A program made the position numbers and the translations under genes. Below are positions 1-11,729 of a stretch of 64,000 nt of DNA, in pieces (the stretch's first letter is position 1; every line of letters starts with the position of its first letter). Source of the stretch: Combretum micranthum (taxonomy: Eukaryota; Streptophyta; Magnoliopsida; Myrtales; Combretaceae); contig JAMXBD010000685.1 of NCBI GenBank assembly GCA_024138025.1, positions 62,001 through 126,000 of the forward strand, written 5' to 3'. Under the pieces are notes generated by a model. That model ran no database searches. It saw nothing but the letters and a program-made list of their open reading frames with translations, and had not been told where the DNA came from.

Positions 1-1497
1 CAGGAAGGATGTCGGATGGATTGGGGATGTTGAAGCAAGTTGTTTGGTGGGCTCAATAGAGGCAAAAAATGCTTGTTGATGATGTTTCGATAGCGAAGAA
101 TGCGAGGCGATAGTTCATGTCCTTAGTCGTTTGGGTTTCGTCGAAGTAATCCTATTATAGAATGGAAGAACAAGAAGATGTTGCTATTCTCTAGATTTTC
201 TGTGCATTATATTTTTAAAACTTAAACTTTGATGAAGATTTTATAATGTGGATAAGCTTAAATCTGATGAAGGAAAAATCTTAGATTTAGTTTTAAAAGT
301 TCATATTTTGCACAGATCTCATATATAAAATTATAACTTTTAGCTCATTTCATTAAGATTTGCATGAAAATTATATAGGAACCCATAAGATTAATCGAGA
401 TTTGGGTTTGTCTTTCTCTGTTTTTATTTTCTCTTGCTTTCTTCTCTTCTATCCTAAGGAAAAAGACAAACATTTGTCTAGAAATTTTAAAATTAATTTT
501 TTTAATATGATAACTTGTCATGTCAGTAAAGTACTGGATTTTTGGCTGAATTCTAACCATACTGACCATCGGTGCAAACTTTAAAAAGTTTAGTTATTTT
601 TGTGGGAAAAATTTTTTTTTAGGTACAAAACTGTTAAATCAAAAAAGTTCAAGTACCATCAATGAAATTAACCTGACAACATTGATTTCCTTATTTATTT
701 TTTAAATATTGCACGACTAAGGTGCTTCACCTTATGCTGAGGCAATATGGTTAGTTTATAAAATAAATTAGAATATATATATATATATATTTATATCAAA
801 CTATGCTAGTATTTTGAATAAGCAGAAAATTTTCTTAAAGATATAAAAATATTTCATAATGCTATTGCAAGGATCCCTGAAAAAAAAAATTTAAAAAAAA
901 GATAGACTGTGTCAAGTTCATTCCTACATAGCTTCGCCATGTAAAAACAAAATTTTTGCTATGCTTTGTTGTTCTCTCTAAGGAACGGACACATGATGAG
1001 ATAATTGGGAGATCTTAATTAAGTTAATATTAAAATTATTAATATGTATTTACTTATTATCACAACTATATTACACCTTATGTATACATAAAAGTTTTAT
1101 TAATGATTTTATTTTTGATATTTTCTAACTTTATTAAGTATGAAAAAAATTGTTCAAGAAATAATTAAGGATATTTAGTCAATTTGATAACATATCATGC
1201 ATATATTACTTGATAATTAATTATCAATAAAAAAAATAAAGTTAACAGATGGTAATCAGTGTTATTTAGAAATATTTTATATGATAAAATCATAAAATTT
1301 TAAAATATGGATAATATAATTATTAGTTGTAGTGTAATATGAATAAAAAATAGTTATTTACGAAAATTTTATGATAAATTAATTTGATTATATTAGTTGT
1401 TATGAAAGAAAAAAGTTAAAAAATTGGACGAGAAAAAAGGATAATGTAATAAATGAATATTGAAAAGAAGAAAAAAATGTGTATTGAAAAAGAAAAT
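1..1497. other. AT-rich DNA without a recognisable gene
   Basis: No convincing gene is visible. The first 180 bases are less AT-rich and hold a short open stretch in frame 2, ending at a stop near 77, that could be the end of a decayed coding region; I could not assign it to a family. Two overlapping 74-codon frames on opposite strands at 345-584 look like chance. A short (TA)n run lies at 773-790. The rest is AT-rich intergenic sequence. Confidence 0.5.
773..790. repeat. (TA)n microsatellite
   Basis: Nine uninterrupted AT dinucleotides, read directly from the sequence. Confidence 0.9.
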
Positions 1498-1560
1498 GTC
1501 CACTCATGGGGAATTGAACCTATGAAAGTAAAACCAAAACTCTTAACGACTACACCATCT
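1498..1560 (-). repeat. tRNA-like sequence, probable SINE head
   Basis: On the minus strand a box-A-like motif TGGTGTAGTCG (1547-1557) is followed about 26 bases later by a box-B motif GGTTCAATTCC (1510-1520), which is the spacing of an internal Pol III promoter. The anticodon and acceptor stems do not form a convincing cloverleaf, so this is better read as the tRNA-derived head of a SINE or a tRNA pseudogene than as a working tRNA. No SINE tail or target duplication was resolved; the solo LTR at 1602 begins close by. Confidence 0.4.
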
Positions 1561-2308
1561 TTAAATTTATATTATTCTTTGCCTTTTTATAATATAAATA
1601 TTGTAAAACCCTAAATTTTCGGAATCGGTTTAGCATAAAACCCTAAACAGGAAGTCAAACGAAACCCTAAAAGTCAACAAAACCCTAGTTTACCGTATCC
1701 ATCTAAATCCGGCATTGCCGTTTTCTTTGGCCCTAGAAAACGAAGTTGGGTTAATTAGCTAGAATAGTTCGTGATAACCATAGGTTTTATAAAAATTTCA
1801 GTTTCGTGAAATTCGGGTGTCCTTCAAATCCGATCGAACACAGTTCTCAAAAAACGTGTCCGGAAGCTCGGAATAGTAAAAATATTCCGAATACACCGTT
1901 AGACTTGTAAAAACATAAGTTTTCCAAAAATATCAGTTTCGTAATTTTTCGGTAAGTAAAAATAACAGCTATAGCTATTATACGCGTAATTTCTTACTAC
2001 CGGTACTTTAATTGTCATATCTATTTTACATTACACTATTAATTACTATTCTATACTATTCTTTTATCTCTACTTTTTCTTACACCTACTCTTACACTCT
2101 ACATAACCTATAATCTTTACTTTTTACCTTTCCCATAACTTTATATCACATCTACTTTACATATTACATCTTTTATTTTTATCAAAAGTAAAAAATAAAT
2201 CACTCTCCTCCCTCATCACACAATGGCTGGCGCCCACTTCTCCCTCTCTCCTCAATTTTTGTTTCAATTTTACTTTAATTTAATCACATAAAAATCCCTC
2301 CTCAATTT

Positions 2309-2317
2309 CTATAAATA
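2309..2317 (+). promoter_or_regulatory. TATA box of family A LTR copy 1
   Basis: CTATAAATA followed by a C-rich and then CT-rich leader. The same TATA-plus-leader layout sits at the matching place in the other two family A LTRs (50835 and 61841), which supports a promoter at the U3/R border. Confidence 0.65.
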
Positions 2318-4519
2318 CCCCCCTCCTCTTTCACTTCTTTCACACCACTTCACACTAAAATTACTCTCTAAAATCTCTCAAGAATTCTCTCCAAGAAGTT
2401 CTTACAAGAAAATCTCTTTAGTCTCTCTTTAAGTAAGCTTTCTTCAAGAAAATCTTCCAAGCTTTCTTCATGTTCATCTACTTAGTATGAGCTTAGTGTG
2501 TGTTTTCTAAAACCATGAAGGTTAAGAAAGCAACAATAGGTTCATACTTTGTTTTTGTTCATAACCACAATTCCTTTATGTTCATGTTTCATTTATACTC
2601 ATTTATGTTTCTCTTATATCCATTTATGTCTCTTTTATGTTCATAACTATCTATTATATCTATATAGCTCTATATACTATTTAAAGCATATAAGCTCATA
2701 ATCTTGCAATTTATTTACCTTTCATGCAATTTATTTACTTCAATGCATTTTATTTATTCCAAGTTGTTTTTAAGACTAGTCTCTAGTCTTAGACTTGTCC
2801 TCATCAAGTCAAAATAAGTTTTTCTTCCTTTCATTTTATTTCATTATGGGACTAGTCTATTTCTTAGTCCCGGGAGCCTTGAAAAAGCTAAGACTCCAAT
2901 ACTTGACTTTATTATTATGCTTTATGTTATTTTGGTTATTATTATTCTCATAATCATGTTCATTTAGATTGTTGTCCATAATTTTATTTAAACAAAAAGA
3001 AGAATTTTGTCACTTAGATAAAGTATAAAATCTATAAAGCAACACAAAATAAACTCATTCCTTTTCATGTTACAAAAGAACTCACTATAATTTTATAAAC
3101 TACTTTTACTTTAAGAAGCCACTTAGATCTTTATTATCCCACCTTGTTTTTCAAAAGAAAATATTTTTTTTACAAGAATGGTTCTTTTCATAAAGAAAGA
3201 AAATAAGATGGATGACTAAGGAAATTTTAAGTAAAGACCCTTGCAAACAAATAGGCAAAGAAAATTTATGGTTTGAAAATAATAAAGTTATTTCTTTTTA
3301 AATTACACAAAAAAAGATAATAAGGATTATAGAAATTAGTTTTTCTACAAAAAGTCCTTAATTGTTTCACATTGTTTTTATGAAGAAAACAAATTTTCAT
3401 GCATGGATGATTATTTTTGAAAAATATGAGACATGAGAAAAAGAATGAGAAATATCAAGTAATTTTTTGCAAAACAAGTAAACAAAGGAATTTACACAAG
3501 AAAAATGAAGAATAGCATATTTCCTAGAAAACTTCGAATATAGTATTATTGTAACTTAGAAAGTAGAAAATTTTATTTTCAAAGGTCACTAAGAAAAGAA
3601 TAAATAAAACCAACATGAAACGTTTTTAGAAAATAAAGAAAACAAGGTATTCATTTCAAAGAAATTTACAAAAACAATTTCCGAAAAGCTTCAACCCGAC
3701 ATTATTTTACCTAAGAAAAATAAATTGGACAACAAGACACTTGAGCATGCTTAAATATGAGTTATATAGTTATAAAAAGAGAATTTTTCAACTATATAGA
3801 TAACTAAGTATTTATCAAACAAATTTTGATTTCTTGAACCAAAGTTGTTTTTACTTGGAAATCCGTGGTGAATTTTGTCGCCACTTTTTCGGAGCCTATA
3901 TGGCTTTGTTTGTTGGAAATAATTTTGGAAATGGGTAGATCTTTTCGAGTAGGTAGAAATCGGTATATTATATGCGCGATTCCGAGTTAAAATGACCAAG
4001 TTATGGCCATTTTAAGTTGGAACATTCTTCTATACGAACTTTAACGTTCTTTGACATTGTTTTGTCAAAATTCAAGAAAATCATCAAGAAAAACTCATTG
4101 TGGGTATTTTCTTTGGTTAGGTGACCCCGAGGAAGGATTCCTTTACCCGAGAACTATTACGATTAAGTGGAGTGTGTGAACGACTCATCCGCTTAGAGGA
4201 ATAGACGACAATGGCATCGTGAGTTTATTTCCATTAAATGCTACACTTGTTGTGCTTGTAAATTAGTTGCACTAGAGTTAGGAAAAGATAAACCGATATG
4301 CATGTAAAATAATTCCTTGAAAGAATTCTAAGAATATCGAAGCCGAATTGTTCTAAGTGATTGTTTTAGTTTAATATTGATTTGTGTGAAATTCCTTGAT
4401 CGCCATAAAGTTGAAAATAATTATGTTATGACTTTATAAATTAATGAACTCATGCATACCACGAAGTGAGTCACATTGCATGGTTGGGTTATTATCCTTG
4501 GGTGAGAAGGATAGTAAGC

Positions 4520-4690
4520 TCATGTCGAAAGCAACACTTGGGGAGATCCGAAAGCGATTGCTTGGCGGCTTAATGGAATATGCTTGGCGGTTGATCCGAA
4601 AGCAAGGTCAAATCATAGCGATGAGTGCTCGCAAGTTTAAAACTTTTTAATGAATGCTTGGCGATGAGTGCTCGCAAGCTTAAATTTTCT
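4520..4690 (+). repeat. Short direct repeats inside the LTR
   Basis: The block GCGATGAGTGCTCGCAAG occurs twice (4618 and 4661 regions), and shorter GCTTGGCGG and GATCCGAAAGC units also repeat. The related LTR copies have a similar but different set here (for example 53320-53400), so this is a repeat-prone part of the family. Short frames across it are not considered genes. Confidence 0.6.
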
Positions 4691-5288
4691 GTTACTAAAA
4701 CTACTTGTTTTGAGGATAAGTATCACCAAACCCCGAATGGAGGGCGTAAATCCATTCAACATATAGTTCCCGGAAAGCTATATGCTTGTTTGCCCACGTG
4801 CTTGTGCATTACATTTGTTTGATTAAATCAACTTGTTTGAATCTTGTTACAAGAAGTTATTTATGGAAATAGTTCTCACTAAGCCTATTAGCTTATACCC
4901 CAATAGATATCTTTTGCAGTTCCCGTACTTATGGTTAAGGCCACGTGGACCATGCGGGCAGGTAATCCCTTTTGAACATTAGAAATCTGGATAAAGTATA
5001 GCTTAGTATTAGCATGTTAATATGTATATAATAGATTAGTAATTTAGGGAGTTGTCCCTAAGTTTGTAAAGTTTTTGCCATGACAAATAATTATTGTGAT
5101 TCTTCTTTTCTTAATATGTTTTTATATCTCCTTAAGCTTCATTATTCCATATATGGTCCTCTAAAAATTGTGAAAGTAAGCCCTACACTTAATATAAAAG
5201 CTTTTGGAAATGACTAAGGTTGTCATACTTAAGCTTTAATATTGAGTGTGGCGGACTGTCACGTTTAGGGTACCCATTGGGCGTGACA

Positions 5289-5982
5289 AATTTAATACAT
5301 ATATTTTTTCTTATTTAAAAACTATTTTAAAAACCAACATTTTCGAGTCCGGGGCCCCTACCGGCCCATGGATCCACTCATGTTTAGACTCTTGGCAAAT
5401 ACAATCATCGTACAAAATCTAAATAGGTTTGTGTCGACTTAATGTATATCTTAAAATTATGCAATAGGACAAAAACTTTAAAAAGTGATACAATTGCATC
5501 ATATTATATGCTGTTAGATAATATGATAAAAAACTGAAAGTTGAAATGGTAAAAATCAAGTGCAATTTTTTTTTAATATAATGAAATTATATCTAAATAA
5601 AAATTTTGCACTAACGGCACATTTGAACGAAATAAATATGTTGATGTCGAAGAAAAAATTTACTTTTTATAATGTAGATTTCCTGTCACGTTAGTATATT
5701 GTCGAACTTTTGACCAGATTCCGATAAAAATACCATGATTGTAAGATTTAAAAAATCTAGATATTTTTATGATCAAAAAATATTATTTTGGTATAATTTG
5801 ATTATATTTAAAAAGTTTAAGTAACACCAATAAAACTTATCCATATGAGCATCCATAAATATCTTAGACATTTAGTGGTCTTATTAATATTTAAAGAAGA
5901 AAAGTTAATTTAGTGTGCACATGAGGGGGGGAAAAGTTAATCTGTTTAGTGGCTTCTAAAATTTTTGCCAGATGGCAATCAT
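5289..5982. other. AT-rich spacer, no gene seen
   Basis: AT-rich DNA between the solo LTR and the left end of the pararetrovirus. No open frame, RNA gene or terminal repeat was recognised. Confidence 0.6.
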
Positions 5983-7055
5983 TTCTTTATCAAAAGACTT
6001 GAAAGGTGCCAGAGTAATCTCCTTATTCTTATAAAACTTGTTTAATTAGGTGAGTGTGATGTTAGACTCAATTGTTTTGTCCATCACCAATGCCAATAAA
6101 ACAATGGTTTATGACATTGATTTGTTTAGGGGCCAAATAATATTCCTGAACAAATCAAAGATTAATATTTGGGTTTGATTATCAAACATGAATTTGTAAT
6201 AATCATCTTTGATTTCATTTTAAATCAGAAAAGTATTAAAATACCATTTCTGATTTTGTCATTTTTGGTGAACTAAACTCTTTGTTTAGATATTCCTGTC
6301 AGGTGTGAAGGGTTTATCTAAAACGTTGAGTTCATCCTCTTGGTCCTCTGAGAAGGCTAGTTCTTCATAACCATTTTGTTGGTGAACTGATCTAGGTAAA
6401 CCATTATCTCCAGTCACAATTCCTATGAAAGATGGATTGCTTTGATTTGGAATTTCAAGAGTATTTTCAACAGAAGGAGGATTATTTTGATTTGGGGGAG
6501 CTCTAACATTCATAGGAGGTACAAGAGGAGGAATAGTAATCACCGGTGGAGGTAGGTCAAAAGATCTTCTTGAAGAAGAAGATGACATTGTCCTAATTTC
6601 CACATTATTTATGGGTAGATCTAGAGATCTCCTAGAAAACTGAATGGTTACTTTTCCTTCAGGATGTTGTATAACATTGGTTGGTTCAGTGTTATACACA
6701 ATCTTTTTTGGAAGAGGATTATCTACTTCCCATTGCTGGGGTAGATTGATTTAGTTCCATTGAATCATTTTAGGGATAGAAACATTAGCTTTTGAAAGAT
6801 CTGTTTGGATTAATAAGGTTTGACCTCTCCTGTCAACCTTAAAAGCCTTAGATCCAAAAGCTGTTTTCATAAGTTTGTAATATATCCTATATATTACAGC
6901 CATTGGAAGTGATCCTTCCAACATTCGGTAGTTGTGAGTTTTAATATGGAGGATTGAAGACTTCATGATTGTTTTATCCTTTAACCCTACGATTACATTA
7001 GGATGACAATCGAATTGGACAGGGCCATTACTCAGGCTAGTTTCTTCTGCAGCAT
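5983..7055 (-). repeat. Terminal redundancy of the pararetrovirus, left copy
   Basis: Nearly identical to 13677-14749 apart from scattered substitutions and small indels. Similarity starts at the TTCTTTATCA near 5983 and in the right copy stops just after CTGCAGCAT at 14749. Because the integrated molecule was a head-to-tail concatemer or permuted circle, the two copies were identical when it integrated. Confidence 0.85.
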
Positions 7056-7404
7056 GGATTGATCTTTCATACTCCAGTTCTCTAGGATCTCTGAGTATCA
7101 TGAGGACAGAAGTATCCAGGCCTAATTTAGTAAGAGGTTTAGCTCCTACTTGAACCAAACCTATGTGGATATAATTCCAATCCTTGGAATATTTTTTGAT
7201 AGATTTCCTATGAAGATTCTCCATAGAGGTGAGGCCATCAGAAATAGGAACATCCTTTTCTTCTGTGGCTATAACATAGTCATTTTTGGAAAAGATTTTC
7301 CATTTAGGCATTTGACATATTTCATTGTAAGCCAGCTTTAAAATTTTCCAATTATCTATGGCTTCATCAAAATCCTTCATAATTTCCGGTTTGGGATGAT
7401 TCAA
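6286..7404 (-). pseudogene. Caulimovirid movement protein (30K superfamily), left copy, with linker
   Basis: Start of the viral polyprotein. The first frame runs 7404-6751 (217 residues). It holds the conserved GLVQVGAKPLTKLGLD block (residues 82-97), an ILRD motif (103-106) and SLSNGPVQFDC further on, typical of caulimovirid 30K cell-to-cell movement proteins. The start at 7404 is the first ATG after the leader. A stop just upstream of 6751 breaks the frame; the same place in the right copy reads through, so the break arose after integration or is private to this copy. The rest continues at 6699-6286 with a Ser-rich and Pro-rich linker. Sequence below 6286 is frameshifted, and the copy ends at 5983 in the coat-protein N-terminal region. 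Confidence 0.82.
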
Positions 7405-7587
7405 CCATCATCCATAGGTTTTAAGGATCAAACAACAATATTTTAAACGCAAGATGAAATATATATACGAAGATATGAGGAATAACACAGATAATAAGAA
7501 ATTTCAACCACCACGCCAGGTATTCCTTAGCAAGAGGGGTCTACTTATGAAGCAATGAGTAAAGAAAGCAATAACATAAACAAATTC

Positions 7588-7593
7588 TTTATT
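7588..7593 (-). terminator. Viral polyadenylation signal AATAAA
   Basis: AATAAA on the minus strand, about 340 bases after the TATA box. In caulimovirids such a signal lies just downstream of the start site and is skipped on the first pass, used on the second. Confidence 0.55.
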
Positions 7594-7928
7594 GAATGGA
7601 AAATATATTACATATACTGAAGGTGCGGAACATATACCTCAAGATGACGCATATGTGTGTGTGTTGTGAATCTTGAGGGACCAGTGAGAGTAAAGGAGAA
7701 GAAGTGAGAAGTAAGAGAGAGGAAGAAGGATGAGAGAGTGAGTGGAAGAGTGTATGAGTGTGAGTGGGATAGGGAATGGGAGAATGTATGAGAGAGATGA
7801 GAGAGTGAAGGAGGAATGAGAATTGCTCTGGAGAGTTTTGTTCGCAGGGTTGGGTTCACAAAGTTTTGCCTAGAGTATTCTCTAATTGTGTGTGGGAGAC
7901 TGGTGCTGAGTATGTGGGAGGAAGTTTG

Positions 7929-7936
7929 CTTATATA
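7929..7936 (-). promoter_or_regulatory. TATA box of the viral pregenomic RNA promoter
   Basis: TATATAAG on the minus strand, upstream of a pyrimidine-rich leader and the movement-protein start. Transcription would begin about 30 bases further left, near 7900. Confidence 0.65.
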
Positions 7937-8251
7937 GGTAAGAAATAAGGGTTGTACTATAGTGAACAGTACACATAATGGCCGACAGTTCACTATTTAA
8001 ACAGTGAATAGTCATGTGGTTTTACTGTTATGAACAATAAAAGTTGAGAGAATCCAAGGTGTTACCATTTTGCTTTCGGTGGTTTTATCCGAGAGTAAAA
8101 AGACAGTGTCCTTCGTGATACATGGTAGATGTACAAGTTTCGTACATCAAAAATTGGTGTATAATTTTACAGTGCACGACTTATAAATATACGTAGCATT
8201 CTACGTATTTCATACATTTAAGTCCTACACTATTACATTGGTGGACCTTTG

Positions 8252-9158
8252 TCATGGTTCTGCTAAGTTGATACCATAACAATCGTCTTCATTGGAGTCT
8301 CCACTAATGCTTGATTCTTCATCATTGGCTGATCCAGCAGAGGTTTCATTGAGGGTTGCCAAGGCCATTCCAGAAGCTGCTTCATTGTTCTGGTGTTTTA
8401 GCCTGTGACATGGTTGACATATAAATCCTTATCATGAAAGAAAGGGCTTGTTGTTCAGGTGTTGACATTGTTGAGGCGCTGCTTGAATGGCTATTAATCC
8501 ATTGGATAATAGCAGTCTCTTCAAGTTTGTCCCAAATTCTGTAGTTATCCCACCATTTGACTTTGTATCTTCTGGTGAGAGTGAGTTGCTGCATTATCGG
8601 TTCTATATTCATAGAACCAGCTCATTACCCATGAAACGCTGATATGTAAGAAAAACATCATTTCTTTCTTAAAAAACTTTTCATGAGGTTTTAAGGAGTA
8701 TTTTTTAGAAAGGTATCGAATCCTTTCGTGCATTTAGGTGAAGGATTCTTCACAGCTCCAAATTCATCCCACCAGCTTGCAAACCAGTAGGGGAGGTTTC
8801 TAGAAGAACATTTGTCAAAGAAGATGAGCCATGTATGAGTCCGTGTAGCATTTGAACGAAAGAAAGCATTCCACCAAGCCTGCTTATAATCATAATAATT
8901 ATATTGCATTCGGTGGTTAGGTTGAGCATTGGTGATTGGGATATTAAAGTTGATGGGTTCAAAGGGTTGTTTTCCAAATGTGCTAGTCCATTCACTAAAG
9001 TTATAAACCTTGCGAATTCTAGCAGTTGAATAGAGGGTTATTCCATTTTGTTGAAAATGCTTAAAGGAAACTGATTGAGTTTCAGTTAAGATTTTCTCAT
9101 AGAATTCCAAAGTTTTGAAAATGTCATTTGGAATAAAATGGAATTTTTCTGAAAACAT
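8252..9158 (-). pseudogene. Second ORF of the endogenous caulimovirid, unknown function
   Basis: A reading frame after pol, starting at the ATG at 9158 and followed at least to a stop at 8252 through two frame changes (one near 8600, one near 8380). The first part (155 codons) is rich in Trp, Tyr and Phe, with motifs such as YYDYKQAWWNAFF and LPYWFASWWDEFG. The middle part has KVKWWDNYRIWDKL, and the end is acidic and Ser-rich. I have seen similar Trp-rich proteins after pol in other endogenous plant caulimovirids but cannot name a function. It lacks RT, protease, zinc-finger or clear transactivator signatures. A more diverged open stretch upstream (9086-9271) may be leader. Confidence 0.6.
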
Positions 9159-9461
9159 TTTATTAGCATATTCATAAGGGTCTTTTCAAATACATCTTTT
9201 CTGCTATGAGGATATATTTGGAAATGGCTTTTATGAAAAATGCTGATTTTTGAAAATTTTTGTGAGGGCAATTTCTTTCTTTGAGGAAGAAGCCACCTCA
9301 GTTATTTGAAAATTTTGGTGTGATTTCTTTCGAGAAAGAACCACACTTCTTGTTGTGGTTTACCACTGTATGAGATTTTTTAAGAGGTTTCTCTTCCTCT
9401 TCTGTACATTTTGCCACTAGGGCCATTGAAGGGTTAGGTGTATTTTTTGCCTCAGGGGCCA

Positions 9462-11729
9462 TTATGGATTAGTGTTTGCTTGGCTAAGGGCCATTGCCAG
9501 TGCCTTGAACAATTCAGGGGTAAGAAATTGGGATAAATCTTCCGTTGATTGGGAAGATTTCTGAGAAGGGGATTGAACCATTTGAGATGGTTCATTTTTT
9601 GAGGGTTGAACCTCCTGAGAGGATGGTTCATTTATTGCAAAGGGTTTGGCTACATTAAGCCATGTTTTAATGTCTGTGAGACCTTTCTTTTTTGGGGGTC
9701 TGCTTTCCCCTTTCCTTTGTCTTTCTTGGGAGGCATCTCCCTGCAGAAATTCACGGGTGAGGAAGTCAGGTAGTGTATTTTTTTCCATTGATGTGTTCAA
9801 TATCGAAATCAAAACAGGATAGAATTGATTGCCATCTGGCAAAAATCTGTTTAGAAGCCAAATTTTGAACATCATTTTGTAAAACATTTTTTGCTGACTT
9901 ACAATCAACTTTTAAAAGAAATTTTTTTGTTTAACAAATCTCCTTGAAATTTTGAAATTGTTAAAACAATGGCTCTAAAATCTTTTTTGATAGTGGAGTA
10001 GTTCATTTGACATTCATTCCAGTGTTTGGAGACAAATTGAACTATACATTCTTTTCCATTATTGACTTGTTTGAGAATACCCCATAACCAATATCGACGC
10101 ATCAGTCTCTACAATTTTTTGTAGAGATGGGTCAGCAATATTGAGGCAAGGTATTTCTTTGATTTTGGTTTTGATAAGTCTGACAACATTGGTATGTTTA
10201 TCAGACCAAGGAGGAGGATTTTTCTTAAGTCTATCATGCAATGGTTTGCAGATAATACTTAAGTTAGGGAAAAAATCCGCGACATAATTAAGACTTCCTA
10301 AGAACCTTTGAAGTTGGTTCTTATCCTTAATTTCATCAGGGAATTTGGAAGTGAACTCTATTGACCTTTGGATTGGTAATATAGTTCCATTGTGGATGTT
10401 GAATCCCAAAAATCTAATTTTCGTTTGAAAAAGAGAAATTTTTGTTGGGGAAACAACAAGTCCATTTTTCTTAGCAACGTTCATAAATAATTTAACATGC
10501 TTGAAGTGTTGATCTATGTTTGGAGAGTATATCAACACATCATCAATATAAATTATTATGAAGTTGGAGAAATCATTGAATATTTCATTCATGATTCTCT
10601 GGAACTCAGAAGGTGCATTTTTGAGACCGAATGGCATAACATTCCATTCATACTGCCCAAAAGGAACAGTAAACGCGGTTTTATACCTATCGGCTTCATT
10701 AATTTGAATTTGCCAGAATCCAGATTTCATATCAAATTTTGAAAAGATTCTAGCACCATAGAGGCGATTGAGTAAATCTCTTTTATTAGGTATTGGATAC
10801 CTAATCCATTTGAGTGCTGTGTTGAGAGGTTTGTAATTAATTACAAGTCTAGGTGTTCCTCTCTCAATCTCAGCGTTTTTATTGACATAAAAAGCCGAGC
10901 AACTCCATGGGGATTTACTCTTTCTGATTAAGGATTTTTGTAATAAATCATTGATTTCTTGTTTACAATGATTTAGAACAATTTGATTCATTTGTGTTGG
11001 TCTTGCCTTGGTAGGAATGTTCTTTTCATCAAAATCATTTTCATAAGGAAGATCAACAATATGGCATTTTCGATTCCAAAAGGCATTTGGTAGGTTTGAA
11101 CAAATCGATTTTTGAATTTCTTTTTGTAATTTAGAAACATTTTCTTTTAGAGTTTTTTCTAAAAGTTGTTTTTCAATTTTACAGAAAGATAAATCATTTT
11201 GTAAAAATTCCAAATGCTTTTCTTTTGATTGAATCAGGCAATTCAATTCTGAAATCGAATTTTCCTTTAATTGGTTTAATGACCTTGTTCTAGGTTTTGA
11301 GACAAAATTAAAAATGATCTTGTTTTTCAAATATTTAGTCTCAATGCCTTGATCATTAACCTTGAAAGGTTGGATAAGATTGATGAAAGGTGTTCCTAGA
11401 ATAACATTCTGCTTAAGGTTTTTGACAAGGAAAGCAGTGTTATAAGAAACATTATCTTTCATTATCTTAACATCTGTTAACTTGAAATCAATCTGTAGTT
11501 TGTTACCAGAAGCTGAACTAAGAGATTGGGTTGTTTTCTCAAAATATTTTGTTGGTACTAACCCTTCTCTTATGCAATTTAAATCTGCTCCGGTATCAAA
11601 TAATGCAGTTGTTTCCAAGATGAATTCATTGTTGATTTTCAAAGTGATGTTGATGATCCATTTTCTAGTGGTTACTTCTACAAGATGTAGAAGGTAATCA
11701 TCTTGATCCTGAGATTCTGAAGACTTCAT
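9462..11729 (-). pseudogene. Caulimovirid protease / reverse transcriptase / RNase H
   Basis: The replication part of the polyprotein. The main frame is 11729-10059 (556 residues). An aspartic protease with LFDTGAD lies at residues 43-49. The RT has the NYKPLN, FSKFDMKSGFWQI and MPFGLKNAPSEFQ blocks and the YIDD active site at 394-397 (10539-10550). The RNase H begins at ETDAS near the end. A frameshift near 10070-10100 moves the frame to 10102-9905, and another near 9905 moves it to 9908-9462, where the RNase H end (DFLTREFL) is followed by a Ser/Pro/Gln-rich tail. The RT blocks resemble badnavirus and petuvirus enzymes more than retrotransposon RT, and there is no integrase. With two frameshifts the gene cannot make a full enzyme. 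Confidence 0.9.

Larger units (their letters stand above)
1602..5288 (+). mobile_element. Solo LTR, family A copy 1 (Ty3/Gypsy-like)
   Basis: This 3,687 bp block starts TGTAAAACCC and ends GGGCGTGACA, the TG...CA ends of an LTR. The flanks are AATAT (1597-1601) and AATTT (5289-5293), a 5 bp target duplication with one mismatch. No gag or pol follows, so it is a solo LTR left by recombination between the two LTRs of a full element. Blocks along its whole length match 46526 to about 53790 and 60384-64000: the GGCCGGCGCC-like motif, the TATA box, and a strongly conserved block at 3980-4020. The LTR length fits large plant Gypsy elements, but the parent lineage cannot be fixed without an internal region. 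Confidence 0.85.
7405..8251 (-). promoter_or_regulatory. Pararetrovirus intergenic region: promoter, leader and RNA 3' end
   Basis: About 0.85 kb without a viral gene, between the stop of the second ORF (8252) and the movement-protein start (7404). Reading leftward it has a TATA box (7929-7936), a long CT-rich leader (about 7690-7830), and an AATAAA signal (7588-7593) about 300 nt past the likely start. That arrangement would give a pregenomic RNA with a terminal repeat, as caulimovirids make. I did not find a standard tRNA-Met primer site (TGGTATCAGAGC) in the leader. The 135-codon frame at 7608-8015 is low-complexity leader sequence and is not called as a gene. Confidence 0.65.

Noticed and set aside
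1..180. Possible last exon of a host gene
   Set aside because: A short open stretch exists, but no family could be recognised and a frame break would be needed to extend it; left as unassigned.
345..584. Two overlapping 74-codon frames on opposite strands
   Set aside because: Low-complexity, AT-driven, no domain, and no promoter or neighbour supports them.
7608..8015. 135-codon open frame on the minus strand in the pararetrovirus intergenic region
   Set aside because: Its sequence is mostly Ser/Leu/His/Thr from a CT-rich leader, it overlaps the promoter and polyadenylation signal, and it shows no domain.
8268..8279. TGGTATCAACTT, like the start of a tRNA-Met primer site
   Set aside because: Only the first eight bases match, and it lies before the promoter, inside the end of the second ORF, so it would not be in the leader of the pregenomic RNA.
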